Source: Paenibacillus piri (GTDB lineage Bacteria > Bacillota > Bacilli > Paenibacillales > NBRC-103111). From it: a DNA stretch of 64,000 nt. Where the stretch lies: contig NZ_SMRT01000001.1 in assembly GCF_004354045.1 (NCBI RefSeq), forward strand, positions 868,001 to 932,000, read 5' to 3'. Shown piece after piece: positions 34,456 to 43,133 of this stretch. The position numbers and the translations under genes were made by a program. How positions within the stretch are numbered: the first letter of the stretch is position 1; every line of letters begins with the position of its first letter. Below the pieces are notes generated by a model. It worked only from the letters and a program-made list of their open reading frames with translations. It was not told where the DNA came from and did not search any database.

Positions 34456-35634
34456 ATGTGGAATTTAATGGTGGTGGAGGATGAGGCGATCGTCCGGATC
34501 GGTCTTCGCTATATGGTCAACTGGGAAAGCTACGGCGTCTATTGGAAGGCGGAGGCGTCGAACGGCGAGGAAGCGCTGCAAATAATGGAATCGGAAAATA
34601 TTCATATTGTGATGACGGATATTCGTATGCCGGGGATGGACGGACTGGAGCTCGCGAAACAAATCAAGCAGCGCAATCAGGCGGTGCAGATCATTTTTTT
34701 AAGCAGCTACGACAATTTTGCTTATGCCCAGGAAGCGATCCGGATCGGGGCTGTCGATTATTTGCATAAACCGACGATGGACGAAGAGGAAGTGGCCAAA
34801 ACGTTGATCACCGTCGTCGCCCGTCTGGAGCAAGCGCCGGCCGACGATCCGCATTTGTCGGAGGAGGACCGGAACAATTATTATTTGTCGCTGCTCGATA
34901 AGTATACGTTTCCGGAAACTCGGTATCACTCGGCGCTCGAAACGAATGATTTTCAAACGGGCTATTGGTTGACCGTATTCCGCAAAAGGGACGATGCGGT
35001 GCCGGACAGCGAGGATGCGGATTCATTGCGGTTCATGTCCCTCCAATATTTAATCGACGAATATGTTTCGAAGGATTGGGGAGGCGTCGTGTTTCACCGC
35101 AGCTTTCGCGAAATTATATGGATTGCGCCGGGCGCGGCAAAGTCCGGTCAGGAAACGTACGCCGACCGTGGCAAATATTTGGACAGCCTGCGGCAAAAGG
35201 TGTTCGAGCTGCTCAATATTGCGCTCATTTCATCGGCAAGCTCGCTCTATCCGGACATCGGGCAGCTCCCGGAGGCATATATGGAGGCGCTTCTCCAGCT
35301 GCCGATCAACGAGCAGAGCGACAACTTTATCGTGCGGAAATCGAAAGCGTTCGTCGACAAGCATTTGCTGGAGGACGTGACTTTGGCCAAAGTCGCTGCG
35401 GAAATTCATGTCAGCGCCGGATATTTAAGCCGCGTCTTTTTAAAGGAGCTCGGCGAAAATTTTTCCGACTATGTCATTCGCAATAAGCTCGAATACGCGC
35501 AAAAGCTGCTTCGCGAGACGAACAAGAAAGTATATGAGATCGCCGCGGACATCGGGTATACGAATCCGCATTATTTCAGCAAGCTGTTCAAAGAACGCAT
35601 CGGCATGACGCCCTTGGAATACCGGAATCAATAA
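34456..35634 (+). CDS. AraC-type response regulator, YesN-like
   Basis: 392 residues. Receiver domain: acidic pair in VVEDEA, phospho-acceptor Asp55 (MTDIRMPGMDG), then FLSSYDNFAYAQEAIRIGAVDYLHKP. After a linker of about 150 residues, the C-terminus is an AraC/XylS double helix-turn-helix (DVTLAKVAAEIHVSAGYLSRVFLKELG...YEIAADIGYTNPHYFSKLFKERIGMTPLEYRNQ). Such regulators usually switch on adjacent carbohydrate-uptake genes; the glycosidase-ABC-catabolic cluster begins 320 bases downstream. Its kinase is probably the YesM-like gene at 30417. Confidence 0.92.
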   Translation: MWNLMVVEDEAIVRIGLRYMVNWESYGVYWKAEASNGEEALQIMESENIHIVMTDIRMPGMDGLELAKQIKQRNQAVQIIFLSSYDNFAYAQEAIRIGAVDYLHKPTMDEEEVAKTLITVVARLEQAPADDPHLSEEDRNNYYLSLLDKYTFPETRYHSALETNDFQTGYWLTVFRKRDDAVPDSEDADSLRFMSLQYLIDEYVSKDWGGVVFHRSFREIIWIAPGAAKSGQETYADRGKYLDSLRQKVFELLNIALISSASSLYPDIGQLPEAYMEALLQLPINEQSDNFIVRKSKAFVDKHLLEDVTLAKVAAEIHVSAGYLSRVFLKELGENFSDYVIRNKLEYAQKLLRETNKKVYEIAADIGYTNPHYFSKLFKERIGMTPLEYRNQ

Positions 35635-35673
35635 CCATCCGGATAACTCCTTGTCCATTCTTCCTGTCAGCGG

Positions 35674-35719
35674 CCCCTTCAGCATCTGCACGCATCGTGC
35701 GGAGGCAGGAGGGGTTTTT
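35674..35719 (+). terminator. Rho-independent terminator after the regulator gene
   Basis: CCCCT (35674-35678) with AGGGG (35710-35714) around an inner GCACG/CGTGC hairpin, then TTTTTG. The next 230 bases up to 35953 hold the presumed promoter region of the sugar operon, AT-rich at 35780-35800, but I find no clear -35/-10 pair. Confidence 0.7.
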
Positions 35720-35953
35720 GTATGCTTCAAGCGGTGTTTGGACGGACCGAATTTGTACCCATATGCTGGAAACCGGATCAAAAAAACATACAAAAAGTAC
35801 AAAATCATCTAGTTGCCTGCGAAACTGCCTGCCGGCTGCCGCCGAATACGTACGTTTTGCTAACAAAAGAGCAGGTTTAGCTTCTACTCATGACGCTGAG
35901 AATCGTTAAAATGGAGCATACAGTAACAATTAAACAGAAAGGATATCCTATCA

Positions 35954-37435
35954 ATGAGCGAACAATTGCAGCAAACAGAAACCGTAGAACGATGGGGAAG
36001 ATTCGAATTCCGGGCAAAAGGGCCTGAAAACGGGAATCCGTATGCCGACGTGCAGTTTTCAGCACGCTTCAGCTATAAGCATCGCGTTGTGGAGGTTGAC
36101 GGCTTCTATGACGGAGACGGGCAATATTGTATCCGGTTTATGCCGGAAAGTTTGGGAGAGTGGTCGTTCGAAACGGTCAGCAATATTTCCGGGTTAAACG
36201 GGCTGAAAGGTTCGTTGAATTGCACGGAGCCTTCGCAGGGCAACCGCGGTCCGGTTCGGGTCGACAACGTGTATCATTTTGCGTATGCCGACGGTACTCC
36301 TTATTTCCCGGTCGGCACCACCTGCTACGTCTGGAACCACCAGGGCGAAGAGCTGGAGGCGCAAACGCTGAAAAGCTTGAGCGAAGCTCCGTTCAACAAA
36401 ATCCGCATGTGCGTGTTTCCGAAGCATTACGACTACAATCATAACGAGCCGGAGACGTACCCTTTTGCAGGCTCGCTTGACAAAGGCTGGGATTTTACCC
36501 GTTTCAGCCCGGCATTTTGGAGTCATCTGGAACGCCGCATCGACGATTTGCAAAAGCTGGACATCGAAGTCGATCTGATTTTATTTCATCCGTATGACCG
36601 TTGGGGCTTTGCGCAGATGAGCGCCGAAGCGGATGATTCGTATTTGCGCTATTTGTTGGCCCGGCTATCTTCGTTCCGCAACGTTTGGTGGTCGCTCGCT
36701 AACGAATATGATCTGATGTACGAGAAGAAGATGCAGGATTGGGACCGGTTCTTCCATATCGTTCAGGCCCATGACCCGTATCAGCATTTACGCTCGATCC
36801 ATAACTGGCATAATCCGGAGCGCCATTATAGAAGCAATCAGCATTGGTACGATCACGGCAAGCCGTGGGTGACGCATGTCAGCATTCAGCATCCCGACTT
36901 GAATTTCGTTCCCGAATGGCGCGAGCAGTTCAAAAAGCCGGTCGTCATCGACGAATGCCGCTACGAAGGCAACTTGAATCACGGCTGGGGCAACATTACG
37001 GCCGAGCAGATGGTCGAATGCTTCTGGAAAGGGATGGCTCAAGGCGGTTATGTGACGCATGGGGAAACGTTCGTCCATCCGGAAGATATCATCTGGTGGT
37101 CCCACGGCGGCAAGCTGCACGGCGAAAGTCCGGCGCGCATCCGCTTCCTGCTCGACATTATGGCGGAAGGTCCGCAGCTCGGAAAAACGGCGATCAACTT
37201 CAAATGGGATGCAGCCGCCGGCGGCATCGATGGCGAATACTACCTTGTCTATTTCGGAAGCAGCCGACCCGCTTTCCGCTTGCTGGAGCTGCCGGAAGGC
37301 ATTCGCTTCGACATCGACCTGATCGATACTTGGGAAATGACGATTACCCCGTTCGAGGATACTTTTGAAGGTAAATGCCGCGTGCCGCTGCCGGGCAAGC
37401 CTTATCAGGCGCTGCGCATTCGCAAAGCCGATTAA
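35954..37435 (+). CDS. Cytoplasmic glycoside hydrolase, apiosidase-like (DUF5060/DUF4038/DUF5605 type)
   Basis: 493 residues without signal peptide. The N-terminal beta-sandwich (residues 10-100: WGRFEFRAKGPENGNPYADVQFSARF...GEWSFET) matches DUF5060. A TIM-barrel domain follows, opening with FAYADGTPYFPVGTTCYVW, the hallmark of the DUF4038/apiosidase-like group. Candidate catalytic acids are Glu251 (SLANEYDL) and Glu334 (VVIDECRYEG); a DUF5605-like C-terminal sandwich ends the protein. Related GH140 enzymes release apiose from plant rhamnogalacturonan II. Being cytosolic, it would cut an imported small glycoside. Substrate is inferred, not shown. First gene of the sugar cluster. Confidence 0.82.
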   Translation: MSEQLQQTETVERWGRFEFRAKGPENGNPYADVQFSARFSYKHRVVEVDGFYDGDGQYCIRFMPESLGEWSFETVSNISGLNGLKGSLNCTEPSQGNRGPVRVDNVYHFAYADGTPYFPVGTTCYVWNHQGEELEAQTLKSLSEAPFNKIRMCVFPKHYDYNHNEPETYPFAGSLDKGWDFTRFSPAFWSHLERRIDDLQKLDIEVDLILFHPYDRWGFAQMSAEADDSYLRYLLARLSSFRNVWWSLANEYDLMYEKKMQDWDRFFHIVQAHDPYQHLRSIHNWHNPERHYRSNQHWYDHGKPWVTHVSIQHPDLNFVPEWREQFKKPVVIDECRYEGNLNHGWGNITAEQMVECFWKGMAQGGYVTHGETFVHPEDIIWWSHGGKLHGESPARIRFLLDIMAEGPQLGKTAINFKWDAAAGGIDGEYYLVYFGSSRPAFRLLELPEGIRFDIDLIDTWEMTITPFEDTFEGKCRVPLPGKPYQALRIRKAD

Positions 37436-37485
37436 GCTGCCGGATGCAGCTCAATGCGACTACATTTTTTAAGGGGGAAACTTAG

Positions 37486-38778
37486 ATGAAAAAAGCAGTA
37501 TCGGTAATCATGAGTGCGATTCTCGTAGGCGGGATTGCCGCGGGATGCTCTTCGCAAGGCGGAGACGGGAAAGAAACCGCATCGAACAACAATGCCCAGA
37601 AGGATGCAGGTCAAAAAGTAAGCATTTCGATTTGGACGCTGGATACGCATTTGTTCGCCGATCCGGTGATTGAAGATTTCAAAAAGGAAAATCCGAATAT
37701 TGACGTGCAGCTCACCAAGTACGGCGTAGACCCGTTTAAGGAAGCGCTCAAGGTTGCCGCCAATTCCAAGACATTGCCGGATTTGTGGTTTACATGGGGC
37801 GGCTCGCTCGGATCGTTTTATCCGGAAAACGGCTTGACGATGGATTTGACTCAGGTGGCCAAAGACCACGGCTGGTCGGAGAAATACAATAAAGCGGCTA
37901 TCGATATGTCGACCTTCGGCGGCAAAATATCGGGTGTGCCGCTCCACTTGAATGTGCTCGGCATGTGGTATCCGAAAAGCGTATACAGCAAATTCAGCTT
38001 GAAAGCGCCGGCCACGTTCGCCGATTTTGAAGCGCAGCTGAAAACGATCAAGGACGGCGGCGTAACTCCTTTGTCGTTCGGCGGCAAAGGGGGATGGCAT
38101 ACGATGCGCCTGACCGAGCAGCTGCTTGAGCATTTTGCCGGACCTGAGCTTCATGACAAGCTGAAAGGCCTGCAAGCTTCATGGAACGATCCGGCTGTGG
38201 TCAAGACGTTCGAGAAGCTGAAGGAGTATACGGATAAGGGCTATTTCTCCAAAGGCTATATTTCGCTGGATCCGAACGAAGCGGATGCGCTCATTTATCA
38301 GGAGAAAGCCGGCTTCGTCATGGAGGGAACATGGTTCGACCGCAATATTATGAAAGCGGGCTTCGACCCGACCAAATTCGACGTATTTAATTTCCCGAAC
38401 GAGCAAAAGCCTTCCCGCGTGTCCAGCTTTACGGAAATGCTGCAAATTAACGGGAAAATCGACAAGGCGAAGCAGGATGCCGCCTTGAAACTGGCCGAAT
38501 TTATGACGGGCGCAGCCGAAGTGAGCAAGCATGTGGAAAAATACGCGACTCCTGCGGCGCTGAACGTTACCTATTCGGATAAAACGCCGCACATCAAGCA
38601 GATGATGGACAATTCCAAGGACGGCACGTTCTTGATTACCGACCAGGCTTTACCGCAAATCATCGCGCAAAAGCTGTTCGAATGCCAGGATAAGGTGGCC
38701 CTGGGCGAATGGACGCCGCAGCAAGCCGCCGAGGCGATGGAGAAAGCCTCCGCAGACTACAAGAGCAAACAGAAATAA
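37486..38778 (+). CDS. Sugar ABC transporter substrate-binding lipoprotein
   Basis: 430-residue family 1 binding protein. Lipobox GIAAGC makes Cys21 the lipidated residue after MKKAVSVIMSAILVGG; a Ser/Asn-rich tether follows. The body has VSISIWTLDTHLF, the hinge-region DLWFTWGGSLGSFYP and C-terminal QKLFECQDKVALGEWTPQQAAEAM typical of oligosaccharide/monosaccharide binders. AAGGGGGAA precedes the ATG. A 12-base hairpin separates it from the first permease gene and probably raises its expression relative to the permeases. No ATPase gene lies in the cluster; a shared MsmX-type ATPase is likely used, as in B. subtilis. Confidence 0.92.
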   Translation: MKKAVSVIMSAILVGGIAAGCSSQGGDGKETASNNNAQKDAGQKVSISIWTLDTHLFADPVIEDFKKENPNIDVQLTKYGVDPFKEALKVAANSKTLPDLWFTWGGSLGSFYPENGLTMDLTQVAKDHGWSEKYNKAAIDMSTFGGKISGVPLHLNVLGMWYPKSVYSKFSLKAPATFADFEAQLKTIKDGGVTPLSFGGKGGWHTMRLTEQLLEHFAGPELHDKLKGLQASWNDPAVVKTFEKLKEYTDKGYFSKGYISLDPNEADALIYQEKAGFVMEGTWFDRNIMKAGFDPTKFDVFNFPNEQKPSRVSSFTEMLQINGKIDKAKQDAALKLAEFMTGAAEVSKHVEKYATPAALNVTYSDKTPHIKQMMDNSKDGTFLITDQALPQIIAQKLFECQDKVALGEWTPQQAAEAMEKASADYKSKQK

Positions 38779-38822
38779 GGCTTGACGCCGGATTTAACGA
38801 AGTTGGATAAACATGTGGACGT

Positions 38823-38852
38823 TTCGGGCGATCAGACCGTTGATCGCCCGAA
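38823..38852 (+). repeat. Perfect hairpin between binding-protein and permease genes
   Basis: TTCGGGCGATCA (38823-38834) and TGATCGCCCGAA (38841-38852) with a 6-base loop and no T-run. Position and form suit an mRNA stabilising or partial-termination element that gives an excess of binding protein. Confidence 0.65.
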
Positions 38853-38878
38853 GCATTTCCCGAAAGGAGGGTCACAGA

Positions 38879-39754
38879 TTGAAAATCGGGGGAATGAAGC
38901 CATGGTTGTTCATATTGCCCGCGCTTCTCATTTATTTGACGGTCATTTTCATTCCGTCTATGTACACGCTGTATCTCAGCTTTTTCAGCTGGAACGGCGT
39001 TGCCGAGCATAAAGATTTTGTCGGCCTGCAAAATTACGCAGAGCTGCTGTTCCATGATTCCGTGTTTCCGAGAGCGCTGAAAAACAACCTGCTCTGGATG
39101 ATCGGTTCGCTCGTTTTAATTCTGGGCCTCGGTCTCGTTCTTGCGCTGTTGTTGAACAAAAAGATGAAAGGGCGCACCTTGTTCCGCGGCATTTTTTATT
39201 TCCCGTACGTGCTGTCCGGGATCGTCGTCGCTACGATGTGGGCATGGATGTACAACCCGACCCAAGGCTTTATCAATAAAGTGCTGGAGACGGTCGGGCT
39301 CGAATCGTGGACACATGCGTGGCTTGCCGAGCCGAAGACGGCTCTGTACGCCGTATTCGCGGCAGCATTGTGGCATGGCGTCGGACAGCCGCTCGTGCTG
39401 TTTCTGGCCGGGCTGTCGGCAATTCCGCAGAACCCGTACGAAGCCGCCTACATCGACGGCGCCAAGCCGTACCAAACGTTCTGGTACATTACGATCCCGC
39501 TGCTGCAGGAAACGTTCGTCATTGTCGTCGCCACGACGATGATCGCATCCATGAAAGTATACGACATTATTTATGCAATGACGGGCGGCGGTCCGGCCGA
39601 AAGCACGCAGGTGCTGTCGTCGCTGATGTACTACCAAACGTTTAAATATGCGAATATCGGGCTCGGCTCGGCGATTTCGTGGTTTCTTGTGGTCATCGTG
39701 ATGATCGTCATTGTTCCGTATGTTTACTACACCACAAAGAAATCGCATTTATAA
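38879..39754 (+). CDS. Sugar ABC transporter permease (MalF/LacF-like)
   Basis: About 291 residues, six membrane helices, beginning MKIGGMKPWLFILPALLIYLTVIFIPSMYTLYLSFF. The coupling-loop motif EAAYIDGAKPYQTFWYITIPLLQ is clear near residue 200. TTG 38879 has AGGAGG (38865-38870) 8 bases upstream; an earlier in-frame ATG at 38813 lies inside the hairpin region. It works with the following permease as a heterodimer. Confidence 0.9.
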   Translation: MKIGGMKPWLFILPALLIYLTVIFIPSMYTLYLSFFSWNGVAEHKDFVGLQNYAELLFHDSVFPRALKNNLLWMIGSLVLILGLGLVLALLLNKKMKGRTLFRGIFYFPYVLSGIVVATMWAWMYNPTQGFINKVLETVGLESWTHAWLAEPKTALYAVFAAALWHGVGQPLVLFLAGLSAIPQNPYEAAYIDGAKPYQTFWYITIPLLQETFVIVVATTMIASMKVYDIIYAMTGGGPAESTQVLSSLMYYQTFKYANIGLGSAISWFLVVIVMIVIVPYVYYTTKKSHL

Positions 39755-39779
39755 CGGCGGAAAGCAGGTGAATTGGAAA

Positions 39780-40616
39780 ATGAACAACCAGCTGACTCAT
39801 CCGGCTTTCGGAATTTTGAGATATGTGTGTTTAATCGTATTGTCCGTCATCTTTTTAATACCGGTCGTATTTATCGCGTTTACGGCGGTCAAATCGAATG
39901 CGGATTTGCTCAGCCGGCCCTTCTACGCCTTCCCGGAAAAAATCCAATGGTCCAACTTCCCGGCGGCGTGGGATCAAGGGAAAATCGGCATGTACATGAA
40001 AAATACGATCATCATCTGTCTGGTTAAAGTGCCTTTGGGCATATTGGTCGAGGCGTTGGCGGCTTTTGCCCTCACCCGGCTCAACTTCAAATGGGAAAAT
40101 GCGCTGTTCGTCTTTTTCCTGGTCGGTATGATGGTGCCGATGCAGGCGACGCTCGTGCCGCTGAATATGTTTTTGAACAAAGTGCATCTGGTCAGCACTT
40201 ATCCCGGAATTATTCTGGTTTATATCGGCTTCGGCATTCCGTTCGGCATTTTAATATTGCGCGGTTTTTTCCGCACGATTCCGAAGGAGCTGGACGAAGC
40301 GGCGCTGATCGACGGCTGCGGCGTGATGGGCAAATTTATCCGCATCATTCTGCCTTTATCGATGCCGGCCGTGGCGACGCTCATTATTTTCGACTTTATG
40401 GCGACCTGGAACGAATTTTTGCTGGCGCAAATTTTTATTACCAAAGACGCCATGAAGACGATTACGACAGGACTATTATCGTTCAAAGGCGAGCATTCGA
40501 CGGATTATACGCTGATGAACGCCGCCGTGTTGATGTCAGTCGTACCGATTTTGATCGTTTACGTTTCGTTTCAAAAATATTTCGTTAACGGCTTGGCCGG
40601 TTCTGTGAAAGGGTAA
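39780..40616 (+). CDS. Sugar ABC transporter permease (MalG/LacG-like)
   Basis: About 278 residues with six membrane helices. The coupling-loop motif ELDEAALIDGCGVMGKFIRIILPLSMPA lies near residue 190, and the protein ends FVNGLAGSVKG, a common end for this family. ATG 39780 follows AGGTGA (39766-39771) by 8 bases; GTG 39768 is an alternative four codons upstream. It starts 25 bases after the first permease. Confidence 0.92.
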   Translation: MNNQLTHPAFGILRYVCLIVLSVIFLIPVVFIAFTAVKSNADLLSRPFYAFPEKIQWSNFPAAWDQGKIGMYMKNTIIICLVKVPLGILVEALAAFALTRLNFKWENALFVFFLVGMMVPMQATLVPLNMFLNKVHLVSTYPGIILVYIGFGIPFGILILRGFFRTIPKELDEAALIDGCGVMGKFIRIILPLSMPAVATLIIFDFMATWNEFLLAQIFITKDAMKTITTGLLSFKGEHSTDYTLMNAAVLMSVVPILIVYVSFQKYFVNGLAGSVKG

Positions 40617-40835
40617 CGGCTGGCGCCATCAAGAAATCGGGAGACAGCAGCGACTCGGAATGATCCGCCAGCGCAGCGGTCATGATTCAGCGGACTTTAA
40701 GACATTTTAGTCTATTGTAGCCCCGCCGACCGGGAAATTATGCGCCCGGTTCAACGCCTGCGCGTTTCCCGAGGCTTCGCTCATGCATGCGAAGGGCCAT
40801 TTTCATAAAACGGATGAGATATGGAGGAATGACGG

Positions 40836-42269
40836 ATGAAGAAATTAAAGCTGGGCTACGCCCCGACGCGCCGGTTCGTATTTAGCGCCGAGGACGCATT
40901 CAAATACAAAGTGCTAATTAGAGAGACAATCGAAAGCTTCGGGTTGGACATCGACATCGTCGACCTGGAAGGCCTCAATTCGGAGGGACTGCTTTACGAC
41001 GATCATATTAACGCCGAGCTGATCATCGACCGGTTTCGGGAGGAGAAAGTCGATGCCGTGTTCTTCCCTCACTGCAATTTCGGTACCGAGGATACGGTTG
41101 CCCGCGTCGGCAAAGCGTTGGGCAAGCCCGTTCTGCTATGGGGACCGCGCGACGAGGCGCCGCTTGAAGACGGCATGAGGCTGCGCGACACTCAATGCGG
41201 CTTGTTTGCGACCGGTAAAGTGCTCCGCCGGTTTAACGTACCTTTCACTTATATTACGAACAGCCGTGTGGACGATCCGGTATTCGAGCGGGGGTTCGGC
41301 AATTTTGCTGCGGCGGCGAATGTCGTGCGCCAGTTCCGCAGTTTACGGATTTTGCAGATTGGGCCGCGTCCGGCTTCGTTCTGGACGATGATGTGCAACG
41401 AAGGCGAGCTGCTGGAGCGGTTCGGCATCGAAATTCACCCGATTACGCTGGTCGATATTCAGCGCGCCGCGAAACGGATTGAATCCGGCAGCTCCGACGA
41501 GCTGGCGGCAGCGATGGATTACATTAAAGCAAAGCTCGACTGGTCGGAAGTGACCGAGGCGGATGTCAGACGCATTGCCGCATTAAAGGTTGCGATGAAG
41601 CAGTACGCGCTGCAAACGGGGAGCACGGCGATTGCGATCCAATGCTGGTCCTCGCTGCAGGATGCGATGGGCATTATGCCATGTCTCGCCAATGCGATAT
41701 TGACGGACGAGCAAATTCCGGTAACATGCGAGACGGATATTCACGGCGCAATTACTTCAGTGATGGTGCAGGCCGCTTCGATGAACCAGGCGCCGACGTT
41801 TTTTGCCGATTTAACCGTTCGCCATCCCGACAATGCCAACGGCGAGCTGCTGTTTCATTGCGGCAATTTCCCCGTATCGCTCTCGGTGGAAAACAAGCCG
41901 AAGCTGCGCAAGCATTTTTTGTTCGACGATCATTCCCCGGGCACGCATGAAGGGGAGATCAAGGGTGGCGGTATGACACTGGCCCGGTTCGACGGCGACC
42001 ATGGCGATTACCAGCTGTTCCTCGGTCGCGCCCGCGGCATTCAAGGCCCGTATACGCGCGGCTCCTACGTATGGGTGGAAGTGAACGATTGGCCGTTATG
42101 GGAAGAAAAGCTGGTCAAAGGACCGTATGTGCATCATTCCGTCGGCATTCATGCCAATGTGATCCCTGCTCTTTATGAAGCCTGTCAATATATTCCCGGC
42201 CTTACGCCCGATCCGGTCGATCCGACCGAGCAGGAAATTCAAGCTTGGCTGCGGGGCAAAGGCCTGTAA
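40836..42269 (+). CDS. L-fucose-isomerase-like aldose isomerase
   Basis: 477 residues, related to the L-fucose/L-arabinose isomerase fold. The N-terminal Rossmann-like half has RFREEKVDAVFFPHCNFGTEDTVARVGKALGKPVLLWGPRDEAPLEDG; the C-terminal half has CETDIHGAITSVMVQAAS, APTFFADLTVRHPD and KGPYVHHSVGIHANV, where Glu, Asp and His are candidate metal ligands by comparison with FucI. Cytosolic. It stands directly before the transketolase and kinase genes, so it probably turns the imported aldose into a ketose. The exact sugar is unknown. Not a true FucI by length (about 590) or sequence. Confidence 0.82.
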   Translation: MKKLKLGYAPTRRFVFSAEDAFKYKVLIRETIESFGLDIDIVDLEGLNSEGLLYDDHINAELIIDRFREEKVDAVFFPHCNFGTEDTVARVGKALGKPVLLWGPRDEAPLEDGMRLRDTQCGLFATGKVLRRFNVPFTYITNSRVDDPVFERGFGNFAAAANVVRQFRSLRILQIGPRPASFWTMMCNEGELLERFGIEIHPITLVDIQRAAKRIESGSSDELAAAMDYIKAKLDWSEVTEADVRRIAALKVAMKQYALQTGSTAIAIQCWSSLQDAMGIMPCLANAILTDEQIPVTCETDIHGAITSVMVQAASMNQAPTFFADLTVRHPDNANGELLFHCGNFPVSLSVENKPKLRKHFLFDDHSPGTHEGEIKGGGMTLARFDGDHGDYQLFLGRARGIQGPYTRGSYVWVEVNDWPLWEEKLVKGPYVHHSVGIHANVIPALYEACQYIPGLTPDPVDPTEQEIQAWLRGKGL

Positions 42270-42284
42270 TTCAAGGAGGGACTT

Positions 42285-43130
42285 ATGGATATTCGGGAGC
42301 TGAAAGCAAAAGCGGTGCAGATCCGGATGGATCTGCTGACGATGATTCACCGGGCGAAGACGGGACATACCGGCGGTTCGCTGAGCAATACGGATATTTT
42401 GACGGCTCTTTATTACCGGATTATGAAGATCGATCCGGCCAGGCCGAAATGGGAAGGCCGGGACCGGTTTATTGCGAGCAAGGGCCATTCGGTCGAATCG
42501 CTCTGGTGCGTTCTTGCCGATCTCGGCTTTTTCCCGAAGGAGGAGCTCGAAACGTTCAGCCAATTCGGCACGAGACTGATCGGGCACCCGAACAACAAGG
42601 TGCCGGGCATCGAGATGAACACCGGAGCGCTCGGTCACGGGCTCGCCATTTCAGTCGGGATGGCGCTTGCGGCCAAACGCGACGGCAAAGCCTATAAAGT
42701 TTACTGCCTGATGGGCGACGGCGAGCAGGCGGAAGGATCCGTATGGGAAGCGGCAATGGCGGGGCCGCATTACAAGCTGGACAATCTGGTCGGGATCGTA
42801 GACCGGAACCGGCTGCAAATCAGCGGAGGGACGGAAGAAGTGATGGGTCTTGAGCCGCTGGAGGAGAAGTGGGCGTCTTTCGGCTGGCATGTCGTTTCGA
42901 TTGACGGCAACGACATGGGGGCGCTTGTCGAAGCGCTCGAGGCGGCGCCCGCCGCCCCAAGGAAGCCGACGCTGATCATGGCGAACACGGTCAAGGGAAG
43001 AGGCGTCAGCTTTGCGGAAAATGTTCCCCATTGGCATCACCATGTGCCGAACGCTGAGGAGCTTGAGCTGGCATTGAACGAATTGACGGCAGCATTGGAG
43101 CTTTTGAAGCAGGAAGGGCGGGTGCAATAA
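42285..43130 (+). CDS. Transketolase, N-terminal (ThDP-binding) subunit
   Basis: 281 residues. It carries the thiamine-diphosphate motif MGDGEQAEGSVWEAAMAGPHYKLDNLVGIVDRNRLQISG near residues 143-185, plus substrate-site histidines in KTGHTGGSLS, SKGHSVESLW and the GHP of TRLIGHPNNKVPG. It forms half of a two-chain transketolase with the next gene. Such split transketolases in sugar operons often act on a dedicated ketose phosphate, not on the pentose phosphate pathway. AAGGAGGG precedes the ATG. Confidence 0.92.
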   Translation: MDIRELKAKAVQIRMDLLTMIHRAKTGHTGGSLSNTDILTALYYRIMKIDPARPKWEGRDRFIASKGHSVESLWCVLADLGFFPKEELETFSQFGTRLIGHPNNKVPGIEMNTGALGHGLAISVGMALAAKRDGKAYKVYCLMGDGEQAEGSVWEAAMAGPHYKLDNLVGIVDRNRLQISGGTEEVMGLEPLEEKWASFGWHVVSIDGNDMGALVEALEAAPAAPRKPTLIMANTVKGRGVSFAENVPHWHHHVPNAEELELALNELTAALELLKQEGRVQ

Positions 43131-43133
43131 GCT

